From Darksidea phi (Eukaryota > Ascomycota > Dothideomycetes > Pleosporales > Lentitheciaceae): 64,000 nucleotides of DNA. A program made the translations under genes and the position numbers. The stretch covers positions 1-64,000 of the forward strand of contig JASJFT010000092.1 of NCBI GenBank assembly GCA_030770425.1, written 5' to 3'. How positions within the stretch are numbered: the first letter of the stretch is position 1; each line of letters starts with the position of its first letter. Under the pieces are notes generated by a model that was not told the origin of the DNA, did not search any database, and was given only the letters and a program-made list of their open reading frames with translations. Positions 21,001-31,001 of the stretch are shown here, in pieces.

Positions 21001-22394
21001 ACGTGTACGGTGTTACCTTCATGGGTGCAAAACTTCAGGTCCTTGATGAACTAAAACAAATCTTTCCCAACTTCGATGAGACTCCCGAAATTCGGTCTCT
21101 GCAAAAACCCGCTTTGTACATTGCCGCGAAGATTTTTGCTGCGCTAGGCAAGATCTTCAATGGAGCCCAGGAGATACAATATTGGCTTGGGGAATGTGGC
21201 GACCGCATAACCACTTCCATATCCGCAGAACAGATTAGAGGAATTCAGGACCGTATGGAAGGCAAACTACATGTCTACGACGCGAAGTACAAGGAACCTA
21301 AGAAGATCAGTGAAACTACGCTGAAGAAGTCGCACAAAAATTTAGAAGCGTTCAAGACTAGCATCATCTGGACCACGCCCCTGAAAATGCCCGTTGTACA
21401 ACCCTATCGCAAGAACGATATGCAAATCATCAAGACAAAAATCCAAGAAATTTCGGTTTTGAGACGCAGCATGACGAATACGGTCGATAAACGTAAACAA
21501 CTCCAAGCCTTTCCGCCCAACTTCATTCATTCTCTAGACGCAACTCACATGATTTTATCAGCCTTAAAATGCGGCGAGATGGGACTGGACTTTGCTGCGG
21601 TGCATGACAGCTTCTGGACTCACGCTGCCGACATTCCCAATCTCAATACAATTCTCCGCGACGCATTCGTGCGTATGCACTCAGAAGACATCATTGGGCG
21701 CCTTGCAGCCGAGTTCAAGGCCCGCTACGCGGGCTCCATGTACCGTGCCACAATCATCGCACCTACGGCCGTGGGTCGCAAGATCGTGGCCTGGAGGAAG
21801 GCGCACCGGGGTGTTACGCGCGCTGTTACTGCAGAGACGAAGATTCGGGATGCGTCGTTTGTGGAGGTGGCTCTTGAGGCGAAGAGACAGGAACTTTTGA
21901 ATAGTGAGGACTTGGAGAAGAGGAAGGAGGGGGAGGAGATGGTGACGCCGACTAGTATCTGGTTGGCGAATCAGGATCCTAAAGCTATGGCTTCGTTTCG
22001 TCTTGCGCTCCTCGGCGAGACTAAGCAGAAGAATAGCGCAAAGTTTGATAAGGTGAAAGAGAAGGTTCTGGGTGCTGAAGCGGAAGCCATCAAAGACGAG
22101 CTTGAGGCCTCGGACGTGGAACCGGCCGATATCGACGCAGATTCTCTCGTCATGTCCGAAGCCGTCGAGGGCACTGACGAGGACGTCAACCCTCTTGAGG
22201 CTGAGGCTCCTGAAACCGAACCTGGTGATGATGAAGCTGAAGCGGCACTATACAACCACACAAAGAAGCGTCAACGCTCCGTCCCCTACCAACAAACTCT
22301 CCACGTCTGGCTCCCCCTCAACTTCCCGCCGGTGCCGAAGAAAGGCGATTGGGATGTTACGCGTTTGAGGGAGTCCAAGTACTTCTTTTCGTAA
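18078..22394 (+). CDS. RPO41: Mitochondrial DNA-directed RNA polymerase
   Basis: Single-subunit, T7-like polymerase that transcribes mitochondrial DNA. One exon of 1438 codons from ATG 18078, typical length for the family. The N-terminus is Arg-rich and lacks acidic residues at first (MLARAARRRFRRD), as expected for a matrix-targeting presequence. Residues about 100-400 are the PPR-like N-terminal domain. The polymerase domain shows HSVDFRGRAYP, then HQDGTCNGLQHYAA with catalytic Asp at residue 900, the KRTVMTNVYG fingers motif, FPPNFIHSLDATHM and VHDSFWTHA with the second catalytic Asp at 1177. The tail after about 1240 is an acidic, Glu/Ala-rich extension ending in a short conserved-looking PVPKKGDWDV segment, as in other filamentous fungi. 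All catalytic motifs appear intact. Confidence 0.97.
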   Translation: MLARAARRRFRRDAFRSPTQLSEQLMLPWLCPAQMRWATSVGSMTAHSRDSRLQRSPPSLSSRHETRSLATAADVQSSPFSTPFDGFMQPWATRLQPRSMARLEPWDPSKPLILHDAAAAPESRVKFGIGGDPIELHQNLHACLRVGRMDRATAILERLVTMYNPSAPEVIEAHNIFLQAMFELAEQNPLPTSMAEIEEWYDTHMVRQAIEPTAETFVTLLRASMTFLQGLERDNAIRKYLHMAYECGSDVVRDVNESEEFSDEEWDALIRFQPDQFKEPPPLEAAPEVHISTPAGYASLIEHGLLPNPAHRVEPVQQKGYGLETLKKSLNMFEPGAGVPYPHEMEGNEEEKGRAFAYMRQLQLETDSTTAAIERWKAEDEKLQDLGIHGVLKTKPVQALMWQWYSALLPLVKKEIARTKAVLSAPSHENLRDECHKYGPYLEQCDPEKIAALTVSRIIQACARGSRDDTNMLRVAVLSTLIGEDIEQEANLDAKQRYETSLKRERKRARKDLLNALALNSQGPRTASKSDGIQESQQDGFTRTDFPHAVRTRLGALALELLLQAATVTVSADDPTTGKQLHSTQPAFHHHTGFVQGRRVGWVSPHHEILSKIRTEPVHNVATVKLPMVFEPKPWTSFTEGGYYKSRGSVIRTKAGDTAQRAYAHSAISNGDMEKVLTGLDVLGKVPWQINSELFTVMAQAWNAGEGIGAMVPTQTDTERPPEPASTAPVEERRKWLKKVKEYDNLKSGLHSQRCYQNFQLEIARAYVREEKIYFPHSVDFRGRAYPVPPLLNHIGADLARSLLRFANGKELGTVGLQWLKVHLANLYGYDKASLREREQFAMDNLGEIYDSATNPLDGRRWWTKAEDPWQCLACCMELKNALDAPDPTRFLSHLPVHQDGTCNGLQHYAALGGDHAGASQVNLEPSDRPQDIYTGVAELVKEMIAEDAKKGDPVALFVKDKITRKVVKRTVMTNVYGVTFMGAKLQVLDELKQIFPNFDETPEIRSLQKPALYIAAKIFAALGKIFNGAQEIQYWLGECGDRITTSISAEQIRGIQDRMEGKLHVYDAKYKEPKKISETTLKKSHKNLEAFKTSIIWTTPLKMPVVQPYRKNDMQIIKTKIQEISVLRRSMTNTVDKRKQLQAFPPNFIHSLDATHMILSALKCGEMGLDFAAVHDSFWTHAADIPNLNTILRDAFVRMHSEDIIGRLAAEFKARYAGSMYRATIIAPTAVGRKIVAWRKAHRGVTRAVTAETKIRDASFVEVALEAKRQELLNSEDLEKRKEGEEMVTPTSIWLANQDPKAMASFRLALLGETKQKNSAKFDKVKEKVLGAEAEAIKDELEASDVEPADIDADSLVMSEAVEGTDEDVNPLEAEAPETEPGDDEAEAALYNHTKKRQRSVPYQQTLHVWLPLNFPPVPKKGDWDVTRLRESKYFFS

Positions 22395-23306
22395 TGAGGT
22401 GATTGGTTGCGCAGTTATGAGGAGCTCAAGTTTTTACAATCTCACTTGTATCCAAATCCGTATTTAAAGAGGGGAAGGATCCCTTTAGTGTTGGGCGGGA
22501 TTTGTAACTCATATGGATCTTATTGGGTTGGGTTTCCGGAAGCATTTTAGGGCGTTTTCGGGCATGGGCGGGTGTTTTTGGTGCAACGTACGAATGAAAG
22601 ATGGTAGATTGCCACATGTAGAAGAGGCCACGACATACCTCGTGTATAACTTTGTACAGCTTAGGAGGAGCGTACTCTCCTGTCTAGTTGCGGCATGCCG
22701 CTATTGTAGCAAATATGTTTGTAAAGAATAGAAAACAGAATGCTCCAACTTGAACGAATGGTGTAGTGATCTTGGTCGTTGGTATCCAACCGGGCAAAAA
22801 GAGCATTTAGAGTAATTAAGTCCAGTATGGTTGTTGTATTCGGACGACAATGCCAGAGCTGTCCTCGCACGAACTCATATAATATCCTTCCGTCATAGAG
22901 CGTCATCCACATAAGGAAACTCATTTGCTGTACCTCAAAGAACGCGCAAAGGCAGTCCAGGCGAGCTGCTAGCTGCATGCACGCCATGGGAATGCTACAT
23001 TGTTCTGTTTAATGTTTTCGGCGCCTTTGAGTGGAGGAATGCGTGATTATCGGCACGTCCTCAGCATCCACATATCCGTAGAGCTGTAGCGAGGACGGGA
23101 GCGAGTCTCCAGAGATTCTTTAGTAAGGATCGATTACCCGCCGATCACGTTCAGTAGAAATGAATGTTGTGGCATCAATGGCGGATCTAATCGGATGACG
23201 CTTGGGCCACTTTCGCACTAGCGCGATCATGGGTTCCCGGCCCAAAAATTATTCATGAAATCGAACTTTTCGAGCCGCGCCTAGAGCCACACAGATACCA
23301 TGAAAT
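22395..23306. other. Intergenic region before URB1
   Basis: Downstream flank of RPO41 and promoter of the next gene. No ORF with coding character beyond short overlapping frames. Confidence 0.5.
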
Positions 23307-26300
23307 ATGGGCAAACGCACCGTTTTCGAGGCCAGTGGAAGAACCGCAAATATTGGGCGATTGCCGAAGCGGCAACGAACTGACGTCTCCCACGAGCGAG
23401 AATCATCGGCGGGCGTGATTGAGGAGGACGAGGTCACCTCCGCCCGACAGCTAGAGAAGGCGCTTCTTTTTGACCAAGGCTCCGCTGCTTCACTCAGGAG
23501 TGGTAAGCAAGTTTGGCGCGCGCTTCGACTACCAGAGAGCTAATTCAGGCAGGCCTCAGTCTCCTTAAAAGGTTTCTTGATTCTATCCTGTACTCGAGCG
23601 AAGAACATGCCCTACCCCGCAAGCGCGCCATACTCCGCGAGTACCTAGACACACAAAGAGAAAAGGGAAAAGATGGGAAAGACGCGATTCTCCTACCGCA
23701 GTTTATACAAGCATGGGACTATGCTGCCGAGACCAACTTCGAAGCGCTTCTTGCTCAAATCACGGCCAACCTTGCCCTTCTCTTCAAGGTCTTCGCTACT
23801 AGCCCCGACTTCCAACAGTATGGATCGCTCCTTTGCAAAACCATCATGCAGCCTTATGTTGCCCGGCGCTTGGTTCGCAGTCTGTCTGCGCCTACGAGCA
23901 AGGAACAAGTCATCCTGCCGGCGTTGAGATTGCTTATCGAGATAACCAAGTTCAACGAAGGCGCGTATGCGCGGGCGGTATATACGAGGAGAGACTTCAC
24001 GCTCGAACCGAAAATATTAGCAAGAAACATCAGCACATGGAGGGATTCGCAAGGACAGACGGCGCTTGAGCTACAGCGCAAGCCCAGCATCAGGACAACT
24101 TCCGTTCGATATCTCCTTGCGCACTTGAAGTACCAGGACGAGCGCGCAAAGGCCGAACTTCTATCCAACAAGGATGTTGTCCGGGCAGTGCTTGACCACC
24201 TGACTACCGATCCACCCTTCTTGATTGCTGAGATTTTCGATGTCTTCAGGAACCATGTTTTCCTTGACAAGATGGTACCGCGTCACGTCAAAAGTCGCAT
24301 CCTGAACGGCAGGGCACTAACACATATTGCTGCACTATACCGGTACGAGCCACCGCAAGGCTCTCTTGCTGAGGGAGAGAAGGCACCGGATGCACTAGCC
24401 CATGACTTCTTGTGTATGGTCTGCACGTCTCCTGCATACGGTGTTATGCTTCCAACCCAAGGCTTCTACCCACACGCAAAGGATGACGATGACGGCGACG
24501 CTCTTACAGAGGATTTCGCAGAAGATGACGGATACTTGGGTATTGACTTCTCTACAGGCCCTCAGAAGCCCGGACACGTCCGGAACGTTATCCTGGCCGA
24601 TTTCATACAGACCCTGCGGCCTTATGCAAACATCCGACATCAAGAACTAGTCATAGAACTCTTCAAAGCTTGCCCAGAGCTAATACACGATTACTTCTAT
24701 AGGAGGCAAGACTTCAACTATGAGCCAAAGCTTACAGCTACTTGGATAGGCTTCTCCGCTTTTCTCTACCAGACGATTGAACTCCCTGTTCCGCAATTTT
24801 TTGGCGCGTGGAAAGGGTACCGCGAGCATCCGCCTCCAGTGCCCGTCACTCTACAGAGCATTCTGCCTCAGCCATTGACGCAGCAGGTGCTTGTCAAGTG
24901 CCTAAACAGTAGCTCAGACTTGATCCAGTTCTTCGCTGTGCGTGTTATGGTAGTTGCTTTCCACAAGCTGCGCACCGTCTTGAAAAAACTTGAGCATGCG
25001 CGTGCCTCCAGGTCTTCGAAGTCATGGACTTACATGTCGAAACGACTGGTCAATGAGTTTAGTCAACGCTGTCCGCCGATGAAAGCAGTCATCACTGGAT
25101 TTCGACAACCGGGATTTCAGAAAGGCCTGAAGCGAGAGGCCATTACAAGGCTTCTGAAGCTATACTATGAAGTTACACCTCGAGTGGCGCTCGAAGAAAA
25201 ATTGGACGTCTCAATGCCACTCTGCAACGCGCTCACGCAGGTTGAGAAGGTGCCAGAGTCGGCAGAGGAGAAGGCGTTCTGCGCCATGGAGCTTGAGCAC
25301 TGGATACAGATGGCTAAGTATTCCCCCGCAATGCGCTGGTGGCAAAAGAATAGTGAGTACTGCGATCTTATCAGCGGACTATAAACTGAGATATCCAGAA
25401 TCTTTTTCATATTCGCCTTTTGTGACGCTTCTAAAGCTCCTGGCTACTTCGAACGAAGGCGATCTCTATACCGGCATTAAATGCCTGCTCATTGGTATCG
25501 TACGCGACCACGAGCTGCTCCAGATGGAGACTTCCCCAGACGCTCTAGACGCTCTCATTGCTAGCCTAGGCACATCCTGTGGTTCTTCAGCTCCGGTGCT
25601 GGAGTTCCTCGACGAATGTTGCTCACGCTTCGTCAAGCAACCCATCAAGTACTTCGATGATCTAGATACGCTTTGTGCCAAGATTCCACTACCACGCTCC
25701 GATATTGAGGTCTTCAGTCCATTGCTAATGACCCTCGTTGAGCAATGGCCGTTCAAGGGCGGAAAGTCCGAGAAGGGAAACCCTGCGGAACCTCTAGCCC
25801 ACTGGTTATCGAAGGTCCTTTACTTATTGAAACTGATCGGAGAAAACGAGGCCGTTCTTGGACTCGTGCGCAACAACTTAGTTGCGTCAGCTGACAGGGC
25901 TTATGAGGAAATTCTCAAAGACTCCTTCCTCTGGAAAATGGGCAAAGAGAAGGCGAAGGAGGCGCTCAAACTAGCAACTGGGGCCGACTTCAGCGGCTCT
26001 GAAAGATCTACTGCGTCGCCTGTGCCGCCCGAAGAGCCTGAGGAGCCGGCGAAGATTTTTGTTGCTATTGACCTTGAACTACCTCCGGAAGAGGACAAAA
26101 AGCATGCGGGGTTGAACCGTTGGAGGAAGAAAGACCTGGAGGAAAGTATCGAGGACGGGGACATCGGCGGGCTTCTCATCTGTCTATGCTCAAAGCACAC
26201 TGAGATCCGTATGCAGGCTGTCATCAATATCCGCCAGCTCATGTCGACACTTAACGTACGTTATCAAAAATCTGCCTCTTCAATAATACTAACGAATTTC

Positions 26301-26951
26301 TAGAGGGACAAGGGCGATCTACAGCAGCTTTATCTGCTCCTTGGCGAGGTCTTGGAGTCGACTGAGCCCTACATAGAGTCCAACCCTTTTCCATACGTCG
26401 GCGGCGTGTTTGCAGCCCACTGCGTCAAAGTTATAGCCGACCCAACGCACTTCATGTTTGGCAAAATCAACACCTTTCTCACCAACCGCCCATCGTGGGA
26501 TGTCAGAAACCTGCCCCGCAAATTCTCCCGCAGCATCGTCAACAGCGAACCCGACGAAGACCGCTCCTACCACAAGGAAGTCGATTGGTTTCTCGACTAC
26601 CTCATCGACTGTCTACGGACATCGGACGACATGGAGATATTTAGGACGAACAACATCTTCGAACGGTTGCTTAGCTATTACGCATCGAAGTCCTGCGCGA
26701 TAACGGCGAAGGAGAAGATTGTACGACTGCTGTTAAGGGCTGCAGCAGTAGGTGGAGGCACAACTCTGATCACTAGATGTGGGCTTGTTAGCTGGATACA
26801 GATGATGCTTGAGAATAGAGACCATCGACGTGGGATCCTGAGGGTGCTGAGTTCGCGAATTTACGAGCTCTCTGATAAGGAAAAGGTGGATGAGTGGAGT
26901 AGCGGGAGTGTAAAGAAGATAATCGCGTCTATTGCGCAAGCTGCAACTTAG
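23307..26951 (+). CDS. URB1: Nucleolar pre-ribosomal-associated protein 1 (Urb1/Npa1)
   Basis: Early 60S assembly factor; in yeast Npa1/Urb1 works in a nucleolar complex on 27S pre-rRNA domains. Four exons: 23307-23502, 23553-25352, 25399-26255 and 26304-26951; introns of 50, 46 and 48 nt; 1166 residues, usual for Pezizomycotina but shorter than the yeast protein. The N-terminal Npa1 domain starts with the Arg-rich LPKRQRTD and the helical LRSGLSLLKRFLDSI, followed by helical-repeat sequence. The C-terminal domain (last 215 residues) includes ESNPFPYVGG, TNRPSWDV and YHKEVDWFLDYLIDCLRT, the Urb1 C-terminal signature. The first acceptor is a TTCAG/GCAG double site; only the downstream AG (ending at 23552) keeps the frame. 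Confidence 0.88.
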
Positions 26952-27764
26952 GTAGTAGTCGGTCTACCGGGAACAGCTCTCGGAGGTCGTATATCTAGTT
27001 GACGGATAAACTGATACCGAACGAGGAATGCATTGGCCGCTTATGATCCTAATATTCCTGTAGATTCTCTCTTCTTGGAATGATTCCTGGAATGGAAAGC
27101 AAGAGAACGTGCTGCCTGTCAATGTTGTAGATAGATCCTTGCACAACGTGGCTGGTGCTGTGGCGCTCGCGCGGCTGTCATTCGGACATACCAAGCCTGA
27201 ATCAAACCACCTTTGCAACCGCAAAACACCACCAGCTGACCACAAACACCCTATTCGCATCATCCACAGTGCTACACAAATCAACGGACCCACAAGACTC
27301 GAGGACCTGGCCTGAGAATTTTGCTGCACACCAGTCCATCGCCGCATGAGCAAGACGTGCGACAACTTCTCCGCTCTCGTCGCCGCCCGCAGGGGTGCTC
27401 CAAGTACGCACCTTCAGAGCACTCAATCCCCTCCTCCAATCTCACTACACGCCACTCCCACGCTCTGTTACCACGACTGCTCTAATCCTCCGCCAGCCAC
27501 TCCCTCCATTTTCGAACGCAATCCGGCCTGTTCATTACGCACATCCATCGCGACACTACCGAAACGTACCGCACAAGTTGTAGAAAGGGTCGTTTAATTT
27601 CCAGCGAATTGGACGCTTTGTGACACAGGCTCGCCTTCAAGGCAGCCTTTGCGACGACTGTCGGCGATCGACACCCCCAAGCACGAACTCCACCGCACGC
27701 GAGCCGCCTCTAACACAAGACACCTCCCCAAACCCCGCCTCGAGCTCTTTCCGAGCCTTACGAC
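26952..27764. other. Intergenic region / long 5' flank of the 4E-T-like gene
   Basis: No gene with recognisable homology. Short frames at 27346-27597 sit in what is probably promoter and long 5' leader of the next gene; C-rich, A-poor sequence typical of fungal leaders. Confidence 0.5.
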
Positions 27765-30323
27765 ATGGCGACAATGGCGGGCATTAGATACACAGTAGAA
27801 CAACTAGAGCACCTGAGAGAGTCTCCGCTCGTCAAAAAACCCGATGAGTTGCCCTCGATCGAGCAATGGATGGACGTACCCGGCGACCAGAACAACAGCA
27901 ACAACAATGCGGGTAACACCGCGGGTCGTCGACCGCGCACGAACCTACGGGACAGCGACGCAGCCGCATCAAGCGAGCACCGCGCAGATCGCCCGTTGCT
28001 GAATCCGATGGGCCAGTTCGGCAGGCGCCAAAGCATGCGTAAGTCTAGACCTCTAAGCCGGCATGATGTAGTGGCAGCTATTAACAGCCCCGTCATAGAA
28101 CCTGGTGAGGATACTGTGCTCGGGCCCCCGAAGTTCAACTTTGCTTCAGCAACGCGAGGCACAAAGACGGGCCAGTCCAAAGAGGCTACGGCAGTTACCT
28201 CCGCAGACGGCGAGCAACCCGGCGACCGCTTTCCGCGTAGCGAACGAGGCGAGCGCTGGAGAGAGCGCGAGGGCGACCGCACCCGAGACAAAGCCTACCC
28301 AAACGGACGGCGTGTTGCACGAGAAGATGGGGAAGGTTGGACAAACGTCAAGGGTCGCAAGAGCTTGGGTCAAGAAGACTTTGACCGAGGCTTCGGACGC
28401 AATGGTGATCGAAAAGATGGCGATCCTGATGCTGGTGATACCCCGCGCCGTGCAGGCAACAATCGCTGGGCTCGACGCGATGAAAATACCAAAGAGGGCG
28501 AGAGCACTAGGTTTAGCGGGACTGGCCAAGGCGGCTGGCGCGATAGAGAGCGGAACCGCGAGCGTGACAATAAAGACCGAGAGTGGAATAGAGGCGCAAA
28601 GGAGGAGGATCCTGAGTGGATGGACACACCTGTGACAAAAAAGGAGCCCAAGGTGCATACCCAAGAGGACTTTCAGCGCTGGAAGGAGCAAATGAAGGCC
28701 AAGGACACCTCAGCTGAGGAGAGGGACGAGGTACGAGCTGAACAGGCACCTCCCGATCGAGTGCTCCCCACGTCCATAACCGCGGAGCCACCACCTAAGT
28801 CAGCACTCACGCCTTCTGCGCTAGAACCGAACCTAGGAAGCATGTTTGGTAACTGGGGTAAAGACAAGGCTGCTGAGATGAGCCCTGCGGAGCCAGTGGC
28901 ACCGAAGGCTAAGCCGGATAAGAAGTCCAGGTTCATGACAATGTTCGCGAAACCAGAAGAGCAAACCGCCCCAATCCAAGCGCATCAAGCAGCAACTGCA
29001 TTGCCCGCACCGGTTGTTGAGCGGAACGCTGATCAAGAAGGTTTCCAACGTATCCTGCAGATGCTCGGTGGAACGAACATTGGAGGAGCTCAGCCTGCAC
29101 CCACCAACAATACACGACAGGGTGGCATCGCTCTTGATTTCCAACACCACTCTCCACCTGTAGAGCCTCAAGAACCACGTGCACCCACCCACCAGGTCCA
29201 ACGGACTCTTGAGCAACAAGCTTTGCTTGAAAACATCCTCGCGCCGAGACCGTCTGCGCCGGAGAGCAGACCTTCTCAGCAAGCGAGATTCAACAGTATG
29301 TCGCCGGACAATGCTCTTTCTGAGCAGTTTGGGTTCCCACGGCCTAATTCGAATCGGCCCGGTGACGATTATACGATGCAGCAGCCACCGTCGAGGAACA
29401 ACAACATCCAGGATGCTAACTTGTCTGCTATTCTGAACAGTCGCGTGCGAGAGAATGCGGGAAGCGATGCTACCAAGCGCGAGCGTGATTTCTTGTTGAC
29501 ACTTATGCAGCAGCCCCGAGCAACACCGCCGCAGCAGCAAAACCAAAATCTGCCTCGCCAATCTATGGAACATCAGGGTTTACCCCCTTTTTTTGATCAA
29601 CCCAGCCAGCGATCGCAAGGCCAACCTAAGGGCCGTGGTGGGCTGCCACCGGGTTTCATAGAGGATCCTCGCATCCATGAGCATGAGATGATCCGTCGTG
29701 AAGCCGAACGTCGCGAGCTACAAATCCGCGAGATGCAGCAAGAGAGCATGCGCAACAAAAATCGTGGTATGCCCACTGGCTTCCCCGGCCATGATGATTC
29801 CGCAATGACGGGACTCCAACGTCGTAATACGGCCGGCGAGATACCCCGCCAATTGACCAACATGGGGATCCCCTCTCAATCCGTCCCAGACCTCCCGTAC
29901 ATAGGAGGCCGCCAACCGGGTATGCCACCCACGCCCCAGGAACGATCAAATATCGCTCCTCCGCCCGGATTCGGCGGTCCCATGCGTCAGCCTCCGGGCC
30001 TTGGAGGCCCCGGTCCACAGCAGCAACAAATGGGCCCCGCATCGAGCTTCTCAACGGGTAACACACCGTTAGGCCATCCGCCTGGTTTCGCACCACCTGG
30101 CAATATGCGTGGTGGAAGTGGCATGTTCCCCGGAGGACCGGGTGGACCAGGAGGACCAGGAGGGAATGGCATGCAGGGTCCGCCGCAAGGATACTTTCCG
30201 CCGCCCGGTTATGGACCGCCTATGGGGATGCGGGGTGAAGATCCAAGGTTGATGTTTGAGCAGCAGTTTGGGGGTCCCGGACCGCGACAGCAGGGTAGAC
30301 CTGGACCTCCAAATATGTACTAA
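27765..30323 (+). CDS. 4E-T/Eap1-like eIF4E-binding translational repressor
   Basis: Single exon, 852 residues from ATG 27765. The start carries IRYTVEQLEHLRESPLV then LPSIEQWM, closely resembling the N-terminal eIF4E-binding segment of animal 4E-T (Y-x4-L type). Here the residue after the Leu is Glu rather than hydrophobic, so the canonical helix is slightly altered. Nearly all the rest is low complexity: Arg/Asp/Glu/Gly runs at residues 140-300 (GERWREREGDR, RERNRERDNKD), then Gln/Pro/Asn-rich sequence, and a Gly/Pro-rich end with a GGPGGPGG repeat. Such proteins repress capped mRNAs and assemble in P-bodies. Orthology to 4E-T/Eap1 is inference from the N-terminal motif and architecture. 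Confidence 0.65.
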   Translation: MATMAGIRYTVEQLEHLRESPLVKKPDELPSIEQWMDVPGDQNNSNNNAGNTAGRRPRTNLRDSDAAASSEHRADRPLLNPMGQFGRRQSMRKSRPLSRHDVVAAINSPVIEPGEDTVLGPPKFNFASATRGTKTGQSKEATAVTSADGEQPGDRFPRSERGERWREREGDRTRDKAYPNGRRVAREDGEGWTNVKGRKSLGQEDFDRGFGRNGDRKDGDPDAGDTPRRAGNNRWARRDENTKEGESTRFSGTGQGGWRDRERNRERDNKDREWNRGAKEEDPEWMDTPVTKKEPKVHTQEDFQRWKEQMKAKDTSAEERDEVRAEQAPPDRVLPTSITAEPPPKSALTPSALEPNLGSMFGNWGKDKAAEMSPAEPVAPKAKPDKKSRFMTMFAKPEEQTAPIQAHQAATALPAPVVERNADQEGFQRILQMLGGTNIGGAQPAPTNNTRQGGIALDFQHHSPPVEPQEPRAPTHQVQRTLEQQALLENILAPRPSAPESRPSQQARFNSMSPDNALSEQFGFPRPNSNRPGDDYTMQQPPSRNNNIQDANLSAILNSRVRENAGSDATKRERDFLLTLMQQPRATPPQQQNQNLPRQSMEHQGLPPFFDQPSQRSQGQPKGRGGLPPGFIEDPRIHEHEMIRREAERRELQIREMQQESMRNKNRGMPTGFPGHDDSAMTGLQRRNTAGEIPRQLTNMGIPSQSVPDLPYIGGRQPGMPPTPQERSNIAPPPGFGGPMRQPPGLGGPGPQQQQMGPASSFSTGNTPLGHPPGFAPPGNMRGGSGMFPGGPGGPGGPGGNGMQGPPQGYFPPPGYGPPMGMRGEDPRLMFEQQFGGPGPRQQGRPGPPNMY

Positions 30324-30725
30324 GGCGATACCGTATGTGGAAGATCGTGGCAGGTCTAGGCCAGTGATGAGTGAAACCCCGTTCGTGGTTTGATTGTTCT
30401 CAACGCTCAATATGGTATTCGGTTCAGTCGACATTCTTGGCTTGATAGCGAGGAGTCGGGGATTCTGTATACTCTGGGCTGCGGATTATTATACGATATC
30501 AATCGTTCATTTCGCTGGATTAGGCGACTTCTATGCTCAGTCGTGGCGGTATCGAGTACCTGCATGTGTACATTGGGTGGATAACATCTAAGCTTGAACA
30601 TGGCTGCGCGACTAGGCCTCGATAAACAGTGTAGAGATGATTATTATCCGATACACGGATACGCCAGTAATACTGTTTCGGAGAAGGGAGTGCTTGTCTA
30701 CTTCTAGTCATGTATGATATAATAT

Positions 30726-30740
30726 ATGATGTGAAGGTTT
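30726..30740 (+). repeat. 15-bp direct repeat, left flank of copy C
   Basis: ATGATGTGAAGGTTT, repeated perfectly at 30844-30858. Target-site duplication of copy C. Confidence 0.75.
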
Positions 30741-30843
30741 ATCGTGTATAAGGTGTTGGTATAGCACCTCTACTGTGTACAAACTCCTACTGTGTTTCGT
30801 GCGGACCTTACAAAGAGACTCTCACTATGCAAATCCAAACCGG
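30741..30843 (+). mobile_element. Retroelement-like repeat copy C (103 bp, 15-bp TSD, 5'-truncated)
   Basis: Starts at ATCGTGTATAAGG, 75 bp inside the sequence of copy B, and ends at CAAATCCAAACCGG like copy B (CAAATCCAAATCAA). It is flanked by a perfect 15-bp duplication (30726-30740 and 30844-30858) whose sequence differs from that of copy B, so the two are independent insertions. Same 3' end with different 5' ends is what LINE-type reverse transcription leaves. Confidence 0.72.
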
Positions 30844-30858
30844 ATGATGTGAAGGTTT
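30844..30858 (+). repeat. 15-bp direct repeat, right flank of copy C
   Basis: Second perfect copy of ATGATGTGAAGGTTT. Confidence 0.75.
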
Positions 30859-31001
30859 TGTGTGAACCAAACTCAAGATGAGGCCGTCATCTTTCCAATT
30901 CATTATGCCTAGTGGCATTTATTTGCTGTGTACAGTGTACTACATATTTACAAGTTGATATGCTACAAATTCATACAGTGCCGCAACAAGAACTCCTTGG
31001 G

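Larger units (their letters stand above)
30324..31001. other. Convergent intergenic region with repeat copy C
   Basis: Lies between the 3' ends of the 4E-T-like gene (plus) and ATP25 (minus). Contains repeat copy C (30741-30843) and its 15-bp flanks; otherwise A/T-rich with no supported gene. Confidence 0.6.

Noticed and set aside
23503..23552. Acceptor TTCAG ending at 23548 for URB1 intron 1
   Set aside because: Using it shifts the frame; only the GCAG four bases later joins SLRSG to LSLLKRF correctly.
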